From Chloroflexota bacterium (GTDB taxonomy: Bacteria > Chloroflexota > Anaerolineae > Anaerolineales > E44-bin32), in NCBI GenBank assembly GCA_022561215.1, contig JADFRQ010000001.1:1-64000 (forward strand): 64,000 nucleotides of DNA, written 5' to 3'. The position numbers and the translations under genes were made by a program. The notes under the pieces are model-generated. The model ran no database searches and was not told the origin of the DNA. It was given only the letters and a program-made list of their open reading frames with translations. This document shows positions 15,520-24,840 of this stretch, piece by piece. Position 1 is the stretch's first letter. Each line of letters begins with the position of its first letter.

Positions 15520-16242
15520 TTAGTGAGAGGAAACAGGTTCACTAACTCTTCCGAACCTTCTCTCTCTTTCAGCATACTCGATGAGTGCTTCCAGAAGTTC
15601 TTCACGCCCAAAATCCGGCCAGTATTTCGGGGTTACGATCCATTCTGCATAGGCGCCCTGCCAGATGAGAAAATTGCTTACACGTTGTTCCCCTGAAGTT
15701 CGAATAATCAAGTCAGGATCAGGCATTTCGGAGGTGTACAGGTGGCGGCTAATTAATTCTTCCGTAATAGCCTCGGCGTCAAAACCGGCGGCAGCAATTT
15801 TCTCCACAGCCTGCACAATTTCATCGCGTCCGCCATAGTTCCATGCAATACTCAGGTGGAGACGATTATTATTCTTCGTTAATTCCACAGCTTTACGTAC
15901 CTTCGCCTGTAGTCCTTCGCTAAGCCCATCAAGCCTTCCAAGATGACGCAACTGCACTCCGCGTTCATTCATTACATCGAGCTCAGTATCAATTACGCCT
16001 TCTAGAATATTAATTAATCCGCGGACTTCATCTTTTGGTCGTTCCCAATTTTCTGTGGAGAAAGCAAAAATCGTCAGGTATTTAATCCCAAATTCGCCAC
16101 AGGCTTCAAGCACCCGACGCAAATTCTTAACGCCTTGTCGATGGCCTGCAAGCCGCGGCAAGTTTCTTTCTCTTGCCCAGCGCCCATTGCCATCCATGAT
16201 GATGGCGACATGCTGGGGTATTTTCTCGGGAATCTGTGTCAT
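15520..16242 (-). CDS. uppS: Isoprenyl transferase (undecaprenyl diphosphate synthase)
   Basis: A 240-residue cis-prenyltransferase making the C55 lipid carrier for peptidoglycan and other envelope glycans. It has the catalytic IMDGNGRWA motif with the Mg-binding aspartate, the FAFSTENW block, AWNYGGRDEI, and the closing RTSGEQRVSNFLIWQ. The family's later segment usually reads YAELYFT; here it is YAEWIVTPKYWPDF. I prefer the ATG at 16242 (MTQIPEKIPQHVAII) because an AGGA box lies upstream of it; the track's ATG at 16254 adds four residues. It sits in the usual rpsB-tsf-pyrH-frr-uppS-cdsA order. Confidence 0.95.
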   Translation of the reverse strand: MTQIPEKIPQHVAIIMDGNGRWARERNLPRLAGHRQGVKNLRRVLEACGEFGIKYLTIFAFSTENWERPKDEVRGLINILEGVIDTELDVMNERGVQLRHLGRLDGLSEGLQAKVRKAVELTKNNNRLHLSIAWNYGGRDEIVQAVEKIAAAGFDAEAITEELISRHLYTSEMPDPDLIIRTSGEQRVSNFLIWQGAYAEWIVTPKYWPDFGREELLEALIEYAERERRFGRVSEPVSSH

Positions 16243-16275
16243 CACTACAATCATCCTGAAGCGAAATCATTCATT

Positions 16276-16833
16276 CTAGACTTCGAGAACTTCAACTTCC
16301 TTCCGTTCTCCGGTCACCTGAATTAGATCGATATAATGGTCGGTGATTTTCTGCAGCTCATTTTCGCCACGTTCGAGCTCATCTTCAGATATGAGTTTCT
16401 CCCGCTCAAACTCCCTGATATTGTTTTGTGCGTCTCGACGTACATTGCGCACAGAGATGCGCGCTTCCTCCACGCGTTTCTTAACCACGCGTACCAATTC
16501 ATGACGCCTTTCTTCGGTCAGAGCAGGGATATTCAAACGAATCATCTTTCCATCATTATTTGGAGTAAGTCCCAAATCGGAGGCAAGAATCGCTCGTTCA
16601 ATTTCTTTGATGCTGGCAGGATCAAATGGCCTCACGCTTAACAGCCTGGGTTCAGGAGCGGAAATAGTTGCCAGTTGGATGAGCGCAGTCTGTGTCCCGT
16701 AATAATCAACGTTAAGCTTCTCAATTAAAGCGGGCGAGGCGCGACCCGTTCGAATGGCAGCAAGCTCTTCCTCCAGTGCCCGGATAGCGCCCTTCATTCG
16801 CGACTCGCCTTCCGAAAGCGCTTCACTAATCAT
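16276..16833 (-). CDS. frr: Ribosome recycling factor
   Basis: A 185-residue protein that splits post-termination ribosomes together with EF-G. Typical segments are IRTGRASPALIEKL (about 30-43), YYGTQTALIQLATISAPEPRLLSVRPFD, and LTEERRHELVRVVKKRVEEARISVRNVRRDA in the long helical domain I. The start is moved from the track's 16878 to the ATG at 16833 (MISEALSEGESRM), which has an AGGAGT box 6-7 nt upstream and gives the family's usual 185 residues. It lies 112 bp after pyrH and 33 bp before uppS. Confidence 0.97.
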   Translation of the reverse strand: MISEALSEGESRMKGAIRALEEELAAIRTGRASPALIEKLNVDYYGTQTALIQLATISAPEPRLLSVRPFDPASIKEIERAILASDLGLTPNNDGKMIRLNIPALTEERRHELVRVVKKRVEEARISVRNVRRDAQNNIREFEREKLISEDELERGENELQKITDHYIDLIQVTGERKEVEVLEV

Positions 16834-16945
16834 GATGTTACTCCTGAGAACTAGGCAAGTTAACTGGAAATGCTGCACATAGGATAATGCAAAATAAGAA
16901 AATTTGCGATCTTGAATCGAATGACGAGACAGTTAGCGAACGAGT

Positions 16946-17659
16946 TCAGGAAATAATTGTGCCAACTTCTTTCCCCTGGACTGCTAATACGAGGCTTTCT
17001 GGCTCCCACATCGGAATGACAAGAATAGGAAGCTGGTTATCCATACAAAGTGAAATTGCCGTGCTGTCCATAACTTCAAGACGTCGGCTCAACGCCTCGA
17101 GATAGGTTAGGCGGTCAAATCGTTTTGCATCGGCATTGTGAACGGGATCGCGGTCATAGACGCCATCCACTTTTGTCGCCTTTATCATAATATCGGCTTC
17201 GATTTCCATCGCTCGCAACGCGGCAGCAGTATCGGTTGAAAAATAAGGATTCCCGGTGCCCCCACCAAGGATGATAACTCTCCCTTTTTCCAGGTGGCGT
17301 AAGGCCCTGCGCCGAATATAGGGTTCCGCAACGGCTCGCATTTCAATAGACGACATTACACGCGTGACAATTCCTAATCGCTCATGGGCATCCATTAAGG
17401 CAAGTGAATTCATCACCGTCCCCAGCATCCCCATGTAATCGGCGGTGGCACGATCCATTCCACGATCCATGCCATCTTCTCCGCGCCACAAATTGCCAGC
17501 GCCAGGAACAATGGCGACTTCAACACCTAATTCGCTCACGCTCTGAACGTAGCTCGCGACTTGCTCTGCGCGTTGAGGATCAATTCCAACTCCACTAGGG
17601 CCTGCAAACGCCTCACCGCCAAGTTTCAATAAAATGCGACGATATTTTGGTTTCGACAT
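16946..17659 (-). CDS. pyrH: UMP kinase
   Basis: A 237-residue amino-acid-kinase-fold enzyme phosphorylating UMP to UDP, hexameric and usually regulated by GTP and UTP. It has the phosphate-binding [13 protein letters not shown] near the start, [35 protein letters not shown] and [16 protein letters not shown]. The ATG at 17659 has a GAGGAAAGT box. A strong intrinsic terminator lies between tsf and this gene, so its expression may depend on read-through or an internal promoter that I could not identify. Confidence 0.97.
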   Translation of the reverse strand: MSKPKYRRILLKLGGEAFAGPSGVGIDPQRAEQVASYVQSVSELGVEVAIVPGAGNLWRGEDGMDRGMDRATADYMGMLGTVMNSLALMDAHERLGIVTRVMSSIEMRAVAEPYIRRRALRHLEKGRVIILGGGTGNPYFSTDTAAALRAMEIEADIMIKATKVDGVYDRDPVHNADAKRFDRLTYLEALSRRLEVMDSTAISLCMDNQLPILVIPMWEPESLVLAVQGKEVGTIIS

Positions 17660-17696
17660 ACTTTCCTCAGTGATCTTCTATACTGATCGCCCCCTC

Positions 17697-17724
17697 AAAA
17701 AAAGAGCCAACCGATGGTTGGCTC
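17697..17724 (-). terminator. Rho-independent terminator between tsf and pyrH
   Basis: On the minus strand GAGCCAACC-ATC-GGTTGGCTC (9 perfect pairs) is followed by TTTTTTT, starting 7 nt after the tsf stop. It should end or attenuate the rpsB-tsf transcript before pyrH. Confidence 0.88.
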
Positions 17725-17730
17725 GCTCTC

Positions 17731-18333
17731 TCAATCCGAATATTCACCTACTCCCCATCGCATGAACCGGCGGATAGTTATATTTTCGCCGACGGTGCCG
17801 ACGAGCTCTTTTTTAAGCTGATCAACCGTCTTCGAATCATCCCGAATGTACGGCTGCACAAGCAAACATTTTTCTTTGTAGAATTTTTGAATGCGGTCTT
17901 CCACGATTTTATCGATGGCTTTTTCTGGCGTTCCCTCTTGAAGTGCCCAATTTCGGGCAAGCTCATTTTCTTCTGCAATCCGTTCTTGTGGTACATCGTC
18001 CTTGTCAACATACTGCGGTGAGTTTGCTGCGATCTGAAGGGCAATTTCATGCGCAAATTTCCTAAATTCTTCCGTGCGCGCAACAAAATCCGTTTCACAA
18101 TTTACTTCCACCATCACACCAATTCGGCCGTCTCCATGACTGTAAAGATCCAATACACCTACGTTTGTCTCACGGCCAACTCGTATTGCAGCTGAATCCA
18201 ATCCTTTCTCTTTCAAATAGGCAATGGCTTGTTCCAGATCACCGTTGCTGGCCTCGAGCGCTTGGCGACAATTGAGGAACCCCGCACCTGTTTCTTCGCG
18301 TAATTCCTTAATCTGCGCTGTCGGGATCCTCAT
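17731..18333 (-). CDS. tsf: Elongation factor Ts
   Basis: A 200-residue nucleotide-exchange factor for EF-Tu. The N-terminal UBA-like domain starts [42 protein letters not shown], and the EF-Tu-binding core has the [19 protein letters not shown] signature (about 75-93). It is the short form with a single core subdomain, as in Thermus and many Chloroflexota. Its ATG overlaps the rpsB stop by 4 bp (ATGA), so it is translationally coupled to S2. An intrinsic terminator follows directly. Confidence 0.97.
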   Translation of the reverse strand: MRIPTAQIKELREETGAGFLNCRQALEASNGDLEQAIAYLKEKGLDSAAIRVGRETNVGVLDLYSHGDGRIGVMVEVNCETDFVARTEEFRKFAHEIALQIAANSPQYVDKDDVPQERIAEENELARNWALQEGTPEKAIDKIVEDRIQKFYKEKCLLVQPYIRDDSKTVDQLKKELVGTVGENITIRRFMRWGVGEYSD

Positions 18334-19538
18334 TCCTCGTCTTGCTCCGCCTTATTATCATCCACTTCAGATTCATCTTTCGAATCTTGCTCAACGGTTG
18401 CCTCGTTGGGTTCAGAGGCAGCTGATTGTGCCTGCTCTGCTTTAACTTCATCCGCATCTGCCACAGTACCTTCAGCAATTTCCGCGACGCCATCGGATTC
18501 AGTTTTACGATCGGTAGGGCTATCTTCCTCCTCAGCGGCTTGATCCGAATCAGGTTCTTTCTCAGCATCCGGTTCATCTTCCCCGGCTTGCGCTTCAGCT
18601 TCGTCGCCGGCTTCAGCTTGTTCATCTTCCCCGGCTTGCACTTCAGCTTCGTCGGCAGGTGTAGCGGCCTCTTCCTCAACAGTCTCAACTTTGTCTTTTT
18701 CGGTTTCAGGGAGCGCGCGCTTTTCGTCATACTCGCCGGTCTGCAATTTTGCCAGAGTTGCGTCTCCCAAGAGTTCTTCATCCGTCAGTTCAACTTCTGG
18801 ATCGGCGGCGGGCTGCGGACTGGCGGCCGCTTCCTCTTCTACATCTACATCTTTGCGTAGCGCTTTGCCCTCGAGAACGGCATCAGCCATTTTGGTCGTC
18901 AATAACTTGATCGCGCGAATGGCATCATCATTCGATGGAATGACATAGTCAACGCCGCTGGGATCACAATTTGTATCGACCAGCGCGATAACGGGGATAT
19001 CGAGCAAATTGGCTTCATGAATGGCTGTTTCCTCACGGCGCACGTCGACAACGAAGATTAATTCAGGGACACCTTTCATATTACGTATTCCCCCTAAACG
19101 TTCTTCGAGTTTATCGATTTTCCGAGTCTTATTCAGCGCTTCCTTTTTCGTTAGGAATTCGAATTCTCCTTCATCTCTACGATGTTCCAAATTTTCGAGT
19201 TCCGTAATGCGGCTGCGAATTGTATTCCAGTTTGTAAGCGTGCCGCCCAGCCAACGCGAATTCACATAGGGCATTCCGCAGCGTTTGGCTTCCAATTCAA
19301 TGGATTCCTGGCCCTGACGCTTCGTTCCAATAAATAATATGTTCTTACCATCGGCAATTGAATCACGCACCAAGACGTATACATTTTCGAGTGCTTCCAA
19401 TGTCTGTTGCAAATCAATGATGTGAATTCCATTGCGTTCAGTGAAGATGTATCTCTTCATACGGGGATTCCACTTGCGTGTTCGGTGCCCAAAGTGGACT
19501 CCTGTTTCCAGGAGTGCTTTCATCGATATGACGGCCAT
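18330..19538 (-). CDS. rpsB: 30S ribosomal protein S2 with long acidic C-terminal tail
   Basis: A 402-residue protein of which about the first 230-250 residues are a normal S2: [66 protein letters not shown] and [20 protein letters not shown]. The rest is a low-complexity tail of about 150 residues dominated by Glu, Asp and Ala. It includes a 48-bp (16-codon) direct repeat around 18573-18654 (QAGEDE twice). Typical S2 is 230-260 residues, so the tail is an addition. The start is moved to 19538, where AGGAGG precedes [13 protein letters not shown]. Its promoter is at 19692-19720. Confidence 0.96.
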   Translation of the reverse strand: MAVISMKALLETGVHFGHRTRKWNPRMKRYIFTERNGIHIIDLQQTLEALENVYVLVRDSIADGKNILFIGTKRQGQESIELEAKRCGMPYVNSRWLGGTLTNWNTIRSRITELENLEHRRDEGEFEFLTKKEALNKTRKIDKLEERLGGIRNMKGVPELIFVVDVRREETAIHEANLLDIPVIALVDTNCDPSGVDYVIPSNDDAIRAIKLLTTKMADAVLEGKALRKDVDVEEEAAASPQPAADPEVELTDEELLGDATLAKLQTGEYDEKRALPETEKDKVETVEEEAATPADEAEVQAGEDEQAEAGDEAEAQAGEDEPDAEKEPDSDQAAEEEDSPTDRKTESDGVAEIAEGTVADADEVKAEQAQSAASEPNEATVEQDSKDESEVDDNKAEQDEE

Positions 19539-19660
19539 GGGGTACTTCCTCCTACGCGTTATTCCTCCGCCATTATCATTCCTGCCTGAAACCGGGCGGC
19601 CACCCGGCACGCTCAAGCAAGTCTAATGGCGTGCGTGATTGCCCTCCAGGGGCAGAAATA

Positions 19661-19682
19661 TTCCCGCCATTCCTGGCGGGAA
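19661..19682. promoter_or_regulatory. Leader hairpin upstream of rpsB
   Basis: TTCCCGCC-ATTCCT-GGCGGGAA, 8 perfect pairs, at the very start of the predicted rpsB leader (transcription start near 19685 on the minus strand, leader about 150 nt). There is no T-tract after it. It could be an S2 autoregulatory site or an mRNA-stabilising 5' hairpin; that role is inferred. Confidence 0.45.
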
Positions 19683-19691
19683 CCGACGTTG

Positions 19692-19720
19692 AGTATACCA
19701 CCCAGCCTTAGCCTCGTCAA
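19692..19720 (-). promoter_or_regulatory. Sigma-70 promoter of rpsB-tsf (TTGACG-N17-TATACT)
   Basis: Minus strand TTGACG (19715-19720) and TATACT (19692-19697) with exactly 17 bp between. It is the best promoter match in the window and stands where the rpsB operon should start. Confidence 0.8.
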
Positions 19721-19889
19721 AGCAAAGGTGCCCTTGGGCCGGTCGGCAATTGAAATCGGGCGCGTCCTGCGATTACGCGAGGATGTGCAACCCCGACCAT
19801 TTTTTGCGGCGAATTGAGTCATTCGACAACGTGCTGATCCACCTCGCCCAGCTTTCCGAGGCGGAAATTATGCACTTCGCCGCCCAACT

Positions 19890-20285
19890 TTAGCCGTCTG
19901 TTTTCGCGATATCATTCTTCCCTGTGATAGCAATTGCCACGGCGACGGCATGAAAGTTTGTGTGGCTCAGACTTATTGACCAGGATTGAATACCGAGTTC
20001 CGCAGCACGTGAACGCGCCCGGCCATAGAGCTGAAGCTTAGGTTCACGATTTGCTCCCGCCCTTATTTCGATATCTCGCCAACCGACGACCCCAATACCA
20101 GTTCCCAGGGCCTTGGCAACAGCTTCTTTTGCAGCAAAGCGCGCTGCCAAAGCAGGAGTTCTGCCGGCCGAATCAATTAGTTCTTGCGGTGTGTAGAAAC
20201 GTTCAAAAAATCGTTGGCCGTGACGTAAGATTGCGTTATCAATGCGGTCGACTTCGATAATATCTACACCTGAACGAATCATCAT
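19890..20285 (-). CDS. acpS: Holo-[acyl-carrier-protein] synthase
   Basis: A 131-residue phosphopantetheinyl transferase that loads the 4'-phosphopantetheine arm of CoA onto acyl carrier protein. It has GVDIIEVDRI (metal aspartate, residues about 6-15), the RFAAKEAVAKALGTGI block with the metal-binding Glu, and the ISLSHTNFHAVAVAI segment near the C-terminus. Length fits the family. A GGAGA box precedes the ATG at 20285 (the next ATG is one codon later). It follows the M16 pair with 15 bp between, so the ugd-M16-M16-acpS set is likely one transcript. Confidence 0.95.
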   Translation of the reverse strand: MMIRSGVDIIEVDRIDNAILRHGQRFFERFYTPQELIDSAGRTPALAARFAAKEAVAKALGTGIGVVGWRDIEIRAGANREPKLQLYGRARSRAAELGIQSWSISLSHTNFHAVAVAIAITGKNDIAKTDG

Positions 20286-20300
20286 CTTTTCTCCGCTGAA

Positions 20301-21596
20301 TTAGGGGCCTGCAATTCCAATGGCAAGATTTTCGGTGTCAAGGAACTTATTGGCAATCGTGTGAATTTGATCGCGGGTGATCTCTGCGACTAGCCCTGGG
20401 TAGCGACGATAATAATCCAACCCCAGGCCATAACGTTCGATATGCACAATTGCACCTGCAACTCCTTCGTTTGATTCGAGCTGCCTCGGCAGACTCCCAA
20501 TAAAGTTGGCCTGATTATCGGTTATCTCTTCCTCGGTCACCCCGTTCTCGAGGAACTCACGAATTTCAGTGATGATCAAATCGATTGCTTTCTCGACATT
20601 TTCCGGATTAACCCCCGCTACCACTCGCCATGCGCCCGGTCCCGGGCCACCGGCCAAAGAACTCGCCGCATAATAGGCCAGGCCGGATTTAACACGCACA
20701 CTATCCCCGATTCGCCCCATCATTCCAAAACGGCCAAGGATGTTATTGCCCAGAACGGCAGCGAGGTAGTCTGGCTCATAACGACTGGGACCCGGAACAC
20801 CCAACACAACATCACTCTGGCTCTTGCCCTCTAATTTAATTTCGTGTCTCTGGATGCCTTCGAGTGGGCTCAGACTTGGCAGTGGATTGATTACGGCCTG
20901 CTCCGCGTTTTGCCAATCCGCAAATATACTTTCTACAAGATCAAGAACGACGTCGACGGAAACCCCTCCCACCACGACAATTACCATGCCTTGCGGGCCA
21001 ATCAGCTTTTGATGAATTGCCCGCAAATCTTTCACAGCAAGTTCCCGTATGGTCTCGGGAAAGCCGTCCCCCGGTTGGCCATAAGGATGACCGTCATAGG
21101 CAAGTTCGTTAAACGCGAGATGCGCTCTCGCCCCTGTATTTTGATCCCTAATGGCGAGCGACGTCAGCTTTTCTGCCATTAATCGATCAAACTGATCCTC
21201 CGGAAATGCGGGGTTTCGCAAGACGTCGGACAAGAGTTGGAGAATCAAATCGAGATCCTCCGCCAAACTTTTTCCAAAATATGCAGAACTGTGCTTTCCC
21301 GATCCAATACTTAGTGTGGCCCCAATGGATTCGATCGATTCGTAAATCTCTTGGAATGAGCGCGTCTTCGTGCCTCGCATGAGCGCCGATACCATAAATT
21401 CAGAAAGGCCAGCTTTCTCTGCAGGTTCCTCGAGTGATCCACCCATAATATATCCGGAGACCACCACGGACGGGCTGGAGAAATTTTCCCGAACGAGAAT
21501 GGTGATTCCGTTCTTCAATTCCACGCGACGGATCGTATCCGGGCCCGGAAGGGTTTTTAATTCTAATGTAGGAAGTGCTAGGTTTTTCTTAACCAC
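20301..21596 (-). CDS. M16-family peptidase-like protein, probably non-catalytic partner
   Basis: A 431-residue M16 (pitrilysin/insulinase) fold protein. Where active members have H-x-x-E-H this one has GLSEFMVSAL, so the zinc site is missing. The C-terminal half keeps the R/Y substrate-binding style (GLAYYAASSLAGGPGPGAWRVVAGV). In two-subunit bacterial M16B enzymes one chain holds zinc and the other completes the chamber, which fits the adjacent active homologue. I place the start at GTG 21596, overlapping the previous stop by 8 bp and preceded by AAGGAA, instead of the track's 21665. Confidence 0.88.
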   Translation of the reverse strand: MVKKNLALPTLELKTLPGPDTIRRVELKNGITILVRENFSSPSVVVSGYIMGGSLEEPAEKAGLSEFMVSALMRGTKTRSFQEIYESIESIGATLSIGSGKHSSAYFGKSLAEDLDLILQLLSDVLRNPAFPEDQFDRLMAEKLTSLAIRDQNTGARAHLAFNELAYDGHPYGQPGDGFPETIRELAVKDLRAIHQKLIGPQGMVIVVVGGVSVDVVLDLVESIFADWQNAEQAVINPLPSLSPLEGIQRHEIKLEGKSQSDVVLGVPGPSRYEPDYLAAVLGNNILGRFGMMGRIGDSVRVKSGLAYYAASSLAGGPGPGAWRVVAGVNPENVEKAIDLIITEIREFLENGVTEEEITDNQANFIGSLPRQLESNEGVAGAIVHIERYGLGLDYYRRYPGLVAEITRDQIHTIANKFLDTENLAIGIAGP

Positions 21597-22887
21597 TTGA
21601 ATTTCCTTCCGTCGGTCGGTATATTCCCAATACCCTGTTGGAAGGTTGCAGATATTTCCGTGCAATTTCCATAACTTGCTCTGAATTTACTTCGGCAACT
21701 CGTTCTAGGTAGGTTTCAAACCACTCGTACGTGGCAAACATTTCTGAAAAACCGAGCCATAAAGCTACATTTGTTGTGCTCTCGCTTCCGTACGCGAAAA
21801 GAGCGCGGGCTTGTTTTATGGCTTTCGCAATTTCCGAAGAGTCAACTTTCGTCTGCAAGAGTCGATCAATCTCCTCATCCAAGATTCTTTGCACCTTGTC
21901 AGGGTCACCATCCCCACGAACCGTCGCGCGAATGGAATATACAAAAGGATCGATCGTCGCCGCAAGGCTTCCGGAGACTGCCGCCGCCAATTCGCCCTCC
22001 ACTAACCTGCGATACAATCGCGAAGTTTTATTTGAAATTCCCCCTCCAGACAGTCCGACGCTTGAAGCTCCGCTCAACACGCTATCCAACACCGAAAGAA
22101 CCATAAAATCTGGATGATCGCCTGGTGGCGCATGATAGACAACCTCCACAAAAGGCGTTGTGCCAGGCCCCTCCAGGGTTACGCGGCGTTCTCCTTTCTG
22201 CTGGGGCTCTTCTCGTGACTTAAAATCAGGCTTGGGACTGCTGGCAATTTCCCCAAAATAATCTTGAATTTTTTCAAGAACCGTTTCGGTATCAAAATCA
22301 CCTGCGATCGCGAGCAGGGCATTGCTGGGCGTGTAATATTCGCGGTAATGGTTGTATAAATCATCGCGGCTGATCGTTTCCAGATCGACCATGTCGCCAA
22401 TCACCCCGTGATGATAGGAATGAACGCGAAATGACATGGCTTGAATTTCTTCCCCTAAACGATTGGTCGGTTCATTTTCATGTCCTTGGCGTTCGGAAAT
22501 AATGACGGTTCTTTCGGATTCAACGTCATCGGGGTCGAACACACTATTCACCATACGGTCCGCTTCCAGCTTCAGTGCGAGGTCGAGTCGATCAGAAGGG
22601 AGGGTTTCATAATAGGCTGTCCAATCCACCCAGGTCATTGCATTCCAAACCCCACCATCGCGGGCAATAGCGCGATCAAGCATTCCACCAGGATAAGTTG
22701 GCGTGCCTTTGAATTGCATGTGTTCGACCCAATGCGATATTCCGGTTGTACCTGGTTTTTCGTTCCGCGAACCGACGCGATACCAGATCCAACTACTGAT
22801 TAACGGTGTGGTTCGGATTTCCTTTAATCGTATGGTCAGACCGTTCGCGAGAGTCTTTTTAACAATCCCATTTTCAGCTTCGGTCAT
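21589..22887 (-). CDS. M16-family zinc metallopeptidase, catalytic subunit
   Basis: A 432-residue M16B peptidase. The inverted zinc motif H-x-x-E-H is intact as HWVEH (about residues 47-51 in [14 protein letters not shown]), and the distal zinc glutamate lies in the [17 protein letters not shown] block about 75 residues later. The product should cleave short peptides together with the inactive partner encoded immediately downstream. Mitochondrial-processing-peptidase-like relatives of this type are common in bacteria. It overlaps the UDP-sugar dehydrogenase stop by 4 bp, so the genes are coupled. Confidence 0.93.
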   Translation of the reverse strand: MTEAENGIVKKTLANGLTIRLKEIRTTPLISSWIWYRVGSRNEKPGTTGISHWVEHMQFKGTPTYPGGMLDRAIARDGGVWNAMTWVDWTAYYETLPSDRLDLALKLEADRMVNSVFDPDDVESERTVIISERQGHENEPTNRLGEEIQAMSFRVHSYHHGVIGDMVDLETISRDDLYNHYREYYTPSNALLAIAGDFDTETVLEKIQDYFGEIASSPKPDFKSREEPQQKGERRVTLEGPGTTPFVEVVYHAPPGDHPDFMVLSVLDSVLSGASSVGLSGGGISNKTSRLYRRLVEGELAAAVSGSLAATIDPFVYSIRATVRGDGDPDKVQRILDEEIDRLLQTKVDSSEIAKAIKQARALFAYGSESTTNVALWLGFSEMFATYEWFETYLERVAEVNSEQVMEIARKYLQPSNRVLGIYRPTEGNSSG

Positions 22888-24236
22888 CGGCCCGTAATCC
22901 TTTCCAAGGCTTCTCCCTGGGCTGCGAGCTGCGTTCGGCCGTAGCCTCTCCCCATTCCCCGGTAACGAAATCCTAGTTGCCTCATCTGATCCGGATCGTA
23001 AATATTGCGACCATCAACCACAATCGGCTGCTTTAGTGTATCGCGTAAACGCTCTAGATCGAGCTGCTTAAATTCATTCCATTCCGTACATACAATGATG
23101 GCATCACAGCCCTCTGCAAGCTGATAAGGATCATCTGCCATAATAATGTCGGGCATAAGCTCGCTGGCACGCGGCATGGCAACTGGATCGTAGGCGCGCA
23201 CCTTCGCACCACGATCAATTAGTCGTTGGGCAATCTCTAGCGCAGGTGCATCGCGCAAATCATCCGTATTGGGTTTAAAAGTTAACCCCAAAAGACCAAT
23301 AACTTTTCCCTTTAGTCCCCCCAGGAGCTGATCCGTTTTCTCAATAATTTGCAGGCGCTGACCCGTATTGATATCCAATACCGCTTGTAGAAGTTGAGAA
23401 TCGCGACCTTGCTCTTCCGCCATAAATGCCAAGGCCATGACATCCTTTGGAAAGCATGATCCTCCGAACCCCAGCCCGGCATCGAGGAAAGAATGCCCAA
23501 TGCGCGGGTCATATCCCATGCCTGCCGCTACCTCTTTTACATCTGCGCCAAGGGCTTCACAAATATTTGCGATTTCATTAATGAAGGAGATTTTGGTCGC
23601 TAAAAGTGCATTCGAAGCATATTTGATCATTTCTGCCGTGCGCAAGTCACAAATTACGATTGGCGAACGCAGGGAAAAGTGCAGTTGGGCAACCCTATCC
23701 GCTGCCTCGCGATCTAACGATCCCAACACAATACGCGAGGGGTTCATGAAGTCGCCAATGGCCGCGCCTTCGCGGAGGAACTCAGGGTTGGAAACCACGG
23801 AAAAATCGATCGGTTTTGGTTGATGTGAACGAATGATTTCTGCCACCCAATCGCCGGTACCAACGGGAACCGTTGATTTGTTGATAACAATCACGGGTTT
23901 GGTCATCGCTTTCGCAATGGAAATAGCCGCGGATCGGACATGCTGCAAATCAGCCTCTCCATCAACACCTGACGGCGTGCCTACCGCGATAAAAACAAAA
24001 TCCGCGACCGCCAAGGCCTCAGGGTAGGATGTAGTGAAGCTCAATCGATTTGCTACTACATTCCTCGCAACCAATTCCTCCAATCCAGGTTCATAGATGG
24101 GAAGTTTGCCGTCTATTAACCCGGAAATCCTGTCTGCGTCGATATCGAGTGCGACAACTCGATTACCAAGATCGGAAAAACAAGCGCTGGTGACCAATCC
24201 GACGTAACCAACACCAATCACAGAAATTTGCTTCAT
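22884..24236 (-). CDS. UDP-glucose 6-dehydrogenase family protein
   Basis: A 450-residue nucleotide-sugar dehydrogenase of the UGD/TuaD type. It oxidises UDP-glucose (or a related UDP/GDP-sugar) to the uronate with two NAD. It shows the Rossmann start [20 protein letters not shown], the [11 protein letters not shown] block, [20 protein letters not shown] and the catalytic cysteine in [16 protein letters not shown] (about 250-265). The C-terminal UDP-binding domain has [26 protein letters not shown] box precedes the ATG at 24236. Substrate choice between UDP-Glc and UDP-GlcNAc/ManNAc types is not certain, though length and motifs favour UDP-Glc. It supplies surface polysaccharide precursors. 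Confidence 0.92.
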   Translation of the reverse strand: MKQISVIGVGYVGLVTSACFSDLGNRVVALDIDADRISGLIDGKLPIYEPGLEELVARNVVANRLSFTTSYPEALAVADFVFIAVGTPSGVDGEADLQHVRSAAISIAKAMTKPVIVINKSTVPVGTGDWVAEIIRSHQPKPIDFSVVSNPEFLREGAAIGDFMNPSRIVLGSLDREAADRVAQLHFSLRSPIVICDLRTAEMIKYASNALLATKISFINEIANICEALGADVKEVAAGMGYDPRIGHSFLDAGLGFGGSCFPKDVMALAFMAEEQGRDSQLLQAVLDINTGQRLQIIEKTDQLLGGLKGKVIGLLGLTFKPNTDDLRDAPALEIAQRLIDRGAKVRAYDPVAMPRASELMPDIIMADDPYQLAEGCDAIIVCTEWNEFKQLDLERLRDTLKQPIVVDGRNIYDPDQMRQLGFRYRGMGRGYGRTQLAAQGEALERITGR

Positions 24237-24375
24237 TCATCCTCCTCGAGTACCCCGAGCCAGAGATGGGGAAATAATACCATGCCCTTCCCAGTGGAGA
24301 AATCACGCGCTTGTTAAAAGTCATGCAAGGTGAGTGACACTGCTCACTTGTTTTCAAGCACTCGTTCAAAGTATT

Positions 24376-24402
24376 CTACAGACAATGTAGATAAAGTTTA
24401 TC
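24376..24402 (+). promoter_or_regulatory. Two small palindromes before the Rrf2 gene (candidate operator)
   Basis: CTACA-GACAA-TGTAG (24376-24390) runs directly into GATAAA-G-TTTATC (24390-24402), ending 36 nt before the rrf2 start and just after a possible TTGTTT-N18-TATTCT promoter. Rrf2 regulators often bind their own promoter, so this is a candidate site; it is inferred only. Confidence 0.3.
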
Positions 24403-24438
24403 CCTGTACTTTGGCACGTTCCAAATGAAGGAGAAATC

Positions 24439-24840
24439 ATGCAAATTACGAAACAAGCTGATTACGCTGTCCGGGCCGTCATGTATTTATCGGCCCATGG
24501 GCGTCGTCATCGGATGGCAACCAACAAAATCGCTATGGATCAGAAAATCCCCCTGTCATTTCTGGCCAAGATAATCTCTCAACTCTCCATTGCTGGTGTC
24601 GTGCACACCATGCGTGGTGCAAAAGGTGGCGTGACGCTGTCACGCCCCGCGAGTGAGATATCGCTCCTGGATGTCGTCGAAGCCATTGATGGACCGATCA
24701 CGTTGAACGAATGCGTGCTTGATGCCAGCGTTTGCCCATTTGGGGAGAACTGCAAGGTGCACGAAGTTTGGTGCGAGGCGCACACCGACCTGATGAATAA
24801 ACTTGGGGCGACAGATTTTCAGACACTCGTCTCTGGTTGA
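24439..24840 (+). CDS. Rrf2-family transcriptional regulator
   Basis: A 133-residue winged-helix regulator. The family start MQITKQADYAVRAVMYLS is followed by the HTH (KIAMDQKIPLSFLAKIISQLSIAGVV) and wing (TMRGAKGGVTLSRP). Three cysteines cluster in ECVLDASVCPFGENC (about 94-108), the arrangement that holds a [2Fe-2S] cluster in IscR/NsrR-type members. A role as redox, NO or Fe-S sensor is therefore likely but not proven. A good AAGGAG box precedes the ATG. It is divergent from the UDP-sugar dehydrogenase gene; no Fe-S assembly gene is in the window, so the target is unknown. Confidence 0.92.
   Translation: MQITKQADYAVRAVMYLSAHGRRHRMATNKIAMDQKIPLSFLAKIISQLSIAGVVHTMRGAKGGVTLSRPASEISLLDVVEAIDGPITLNECVLDASVCPFGENCKVHEVWCEAHTDLMNKLGATDFQTLVSG

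Noticed and set aside
18308-18781. 157-residue minus ORF in the rpsB tail region
   Set aside because: Alternative frame of the repetitive acidic tail; Lys/Leu/Arg-rich because of frame shift only.
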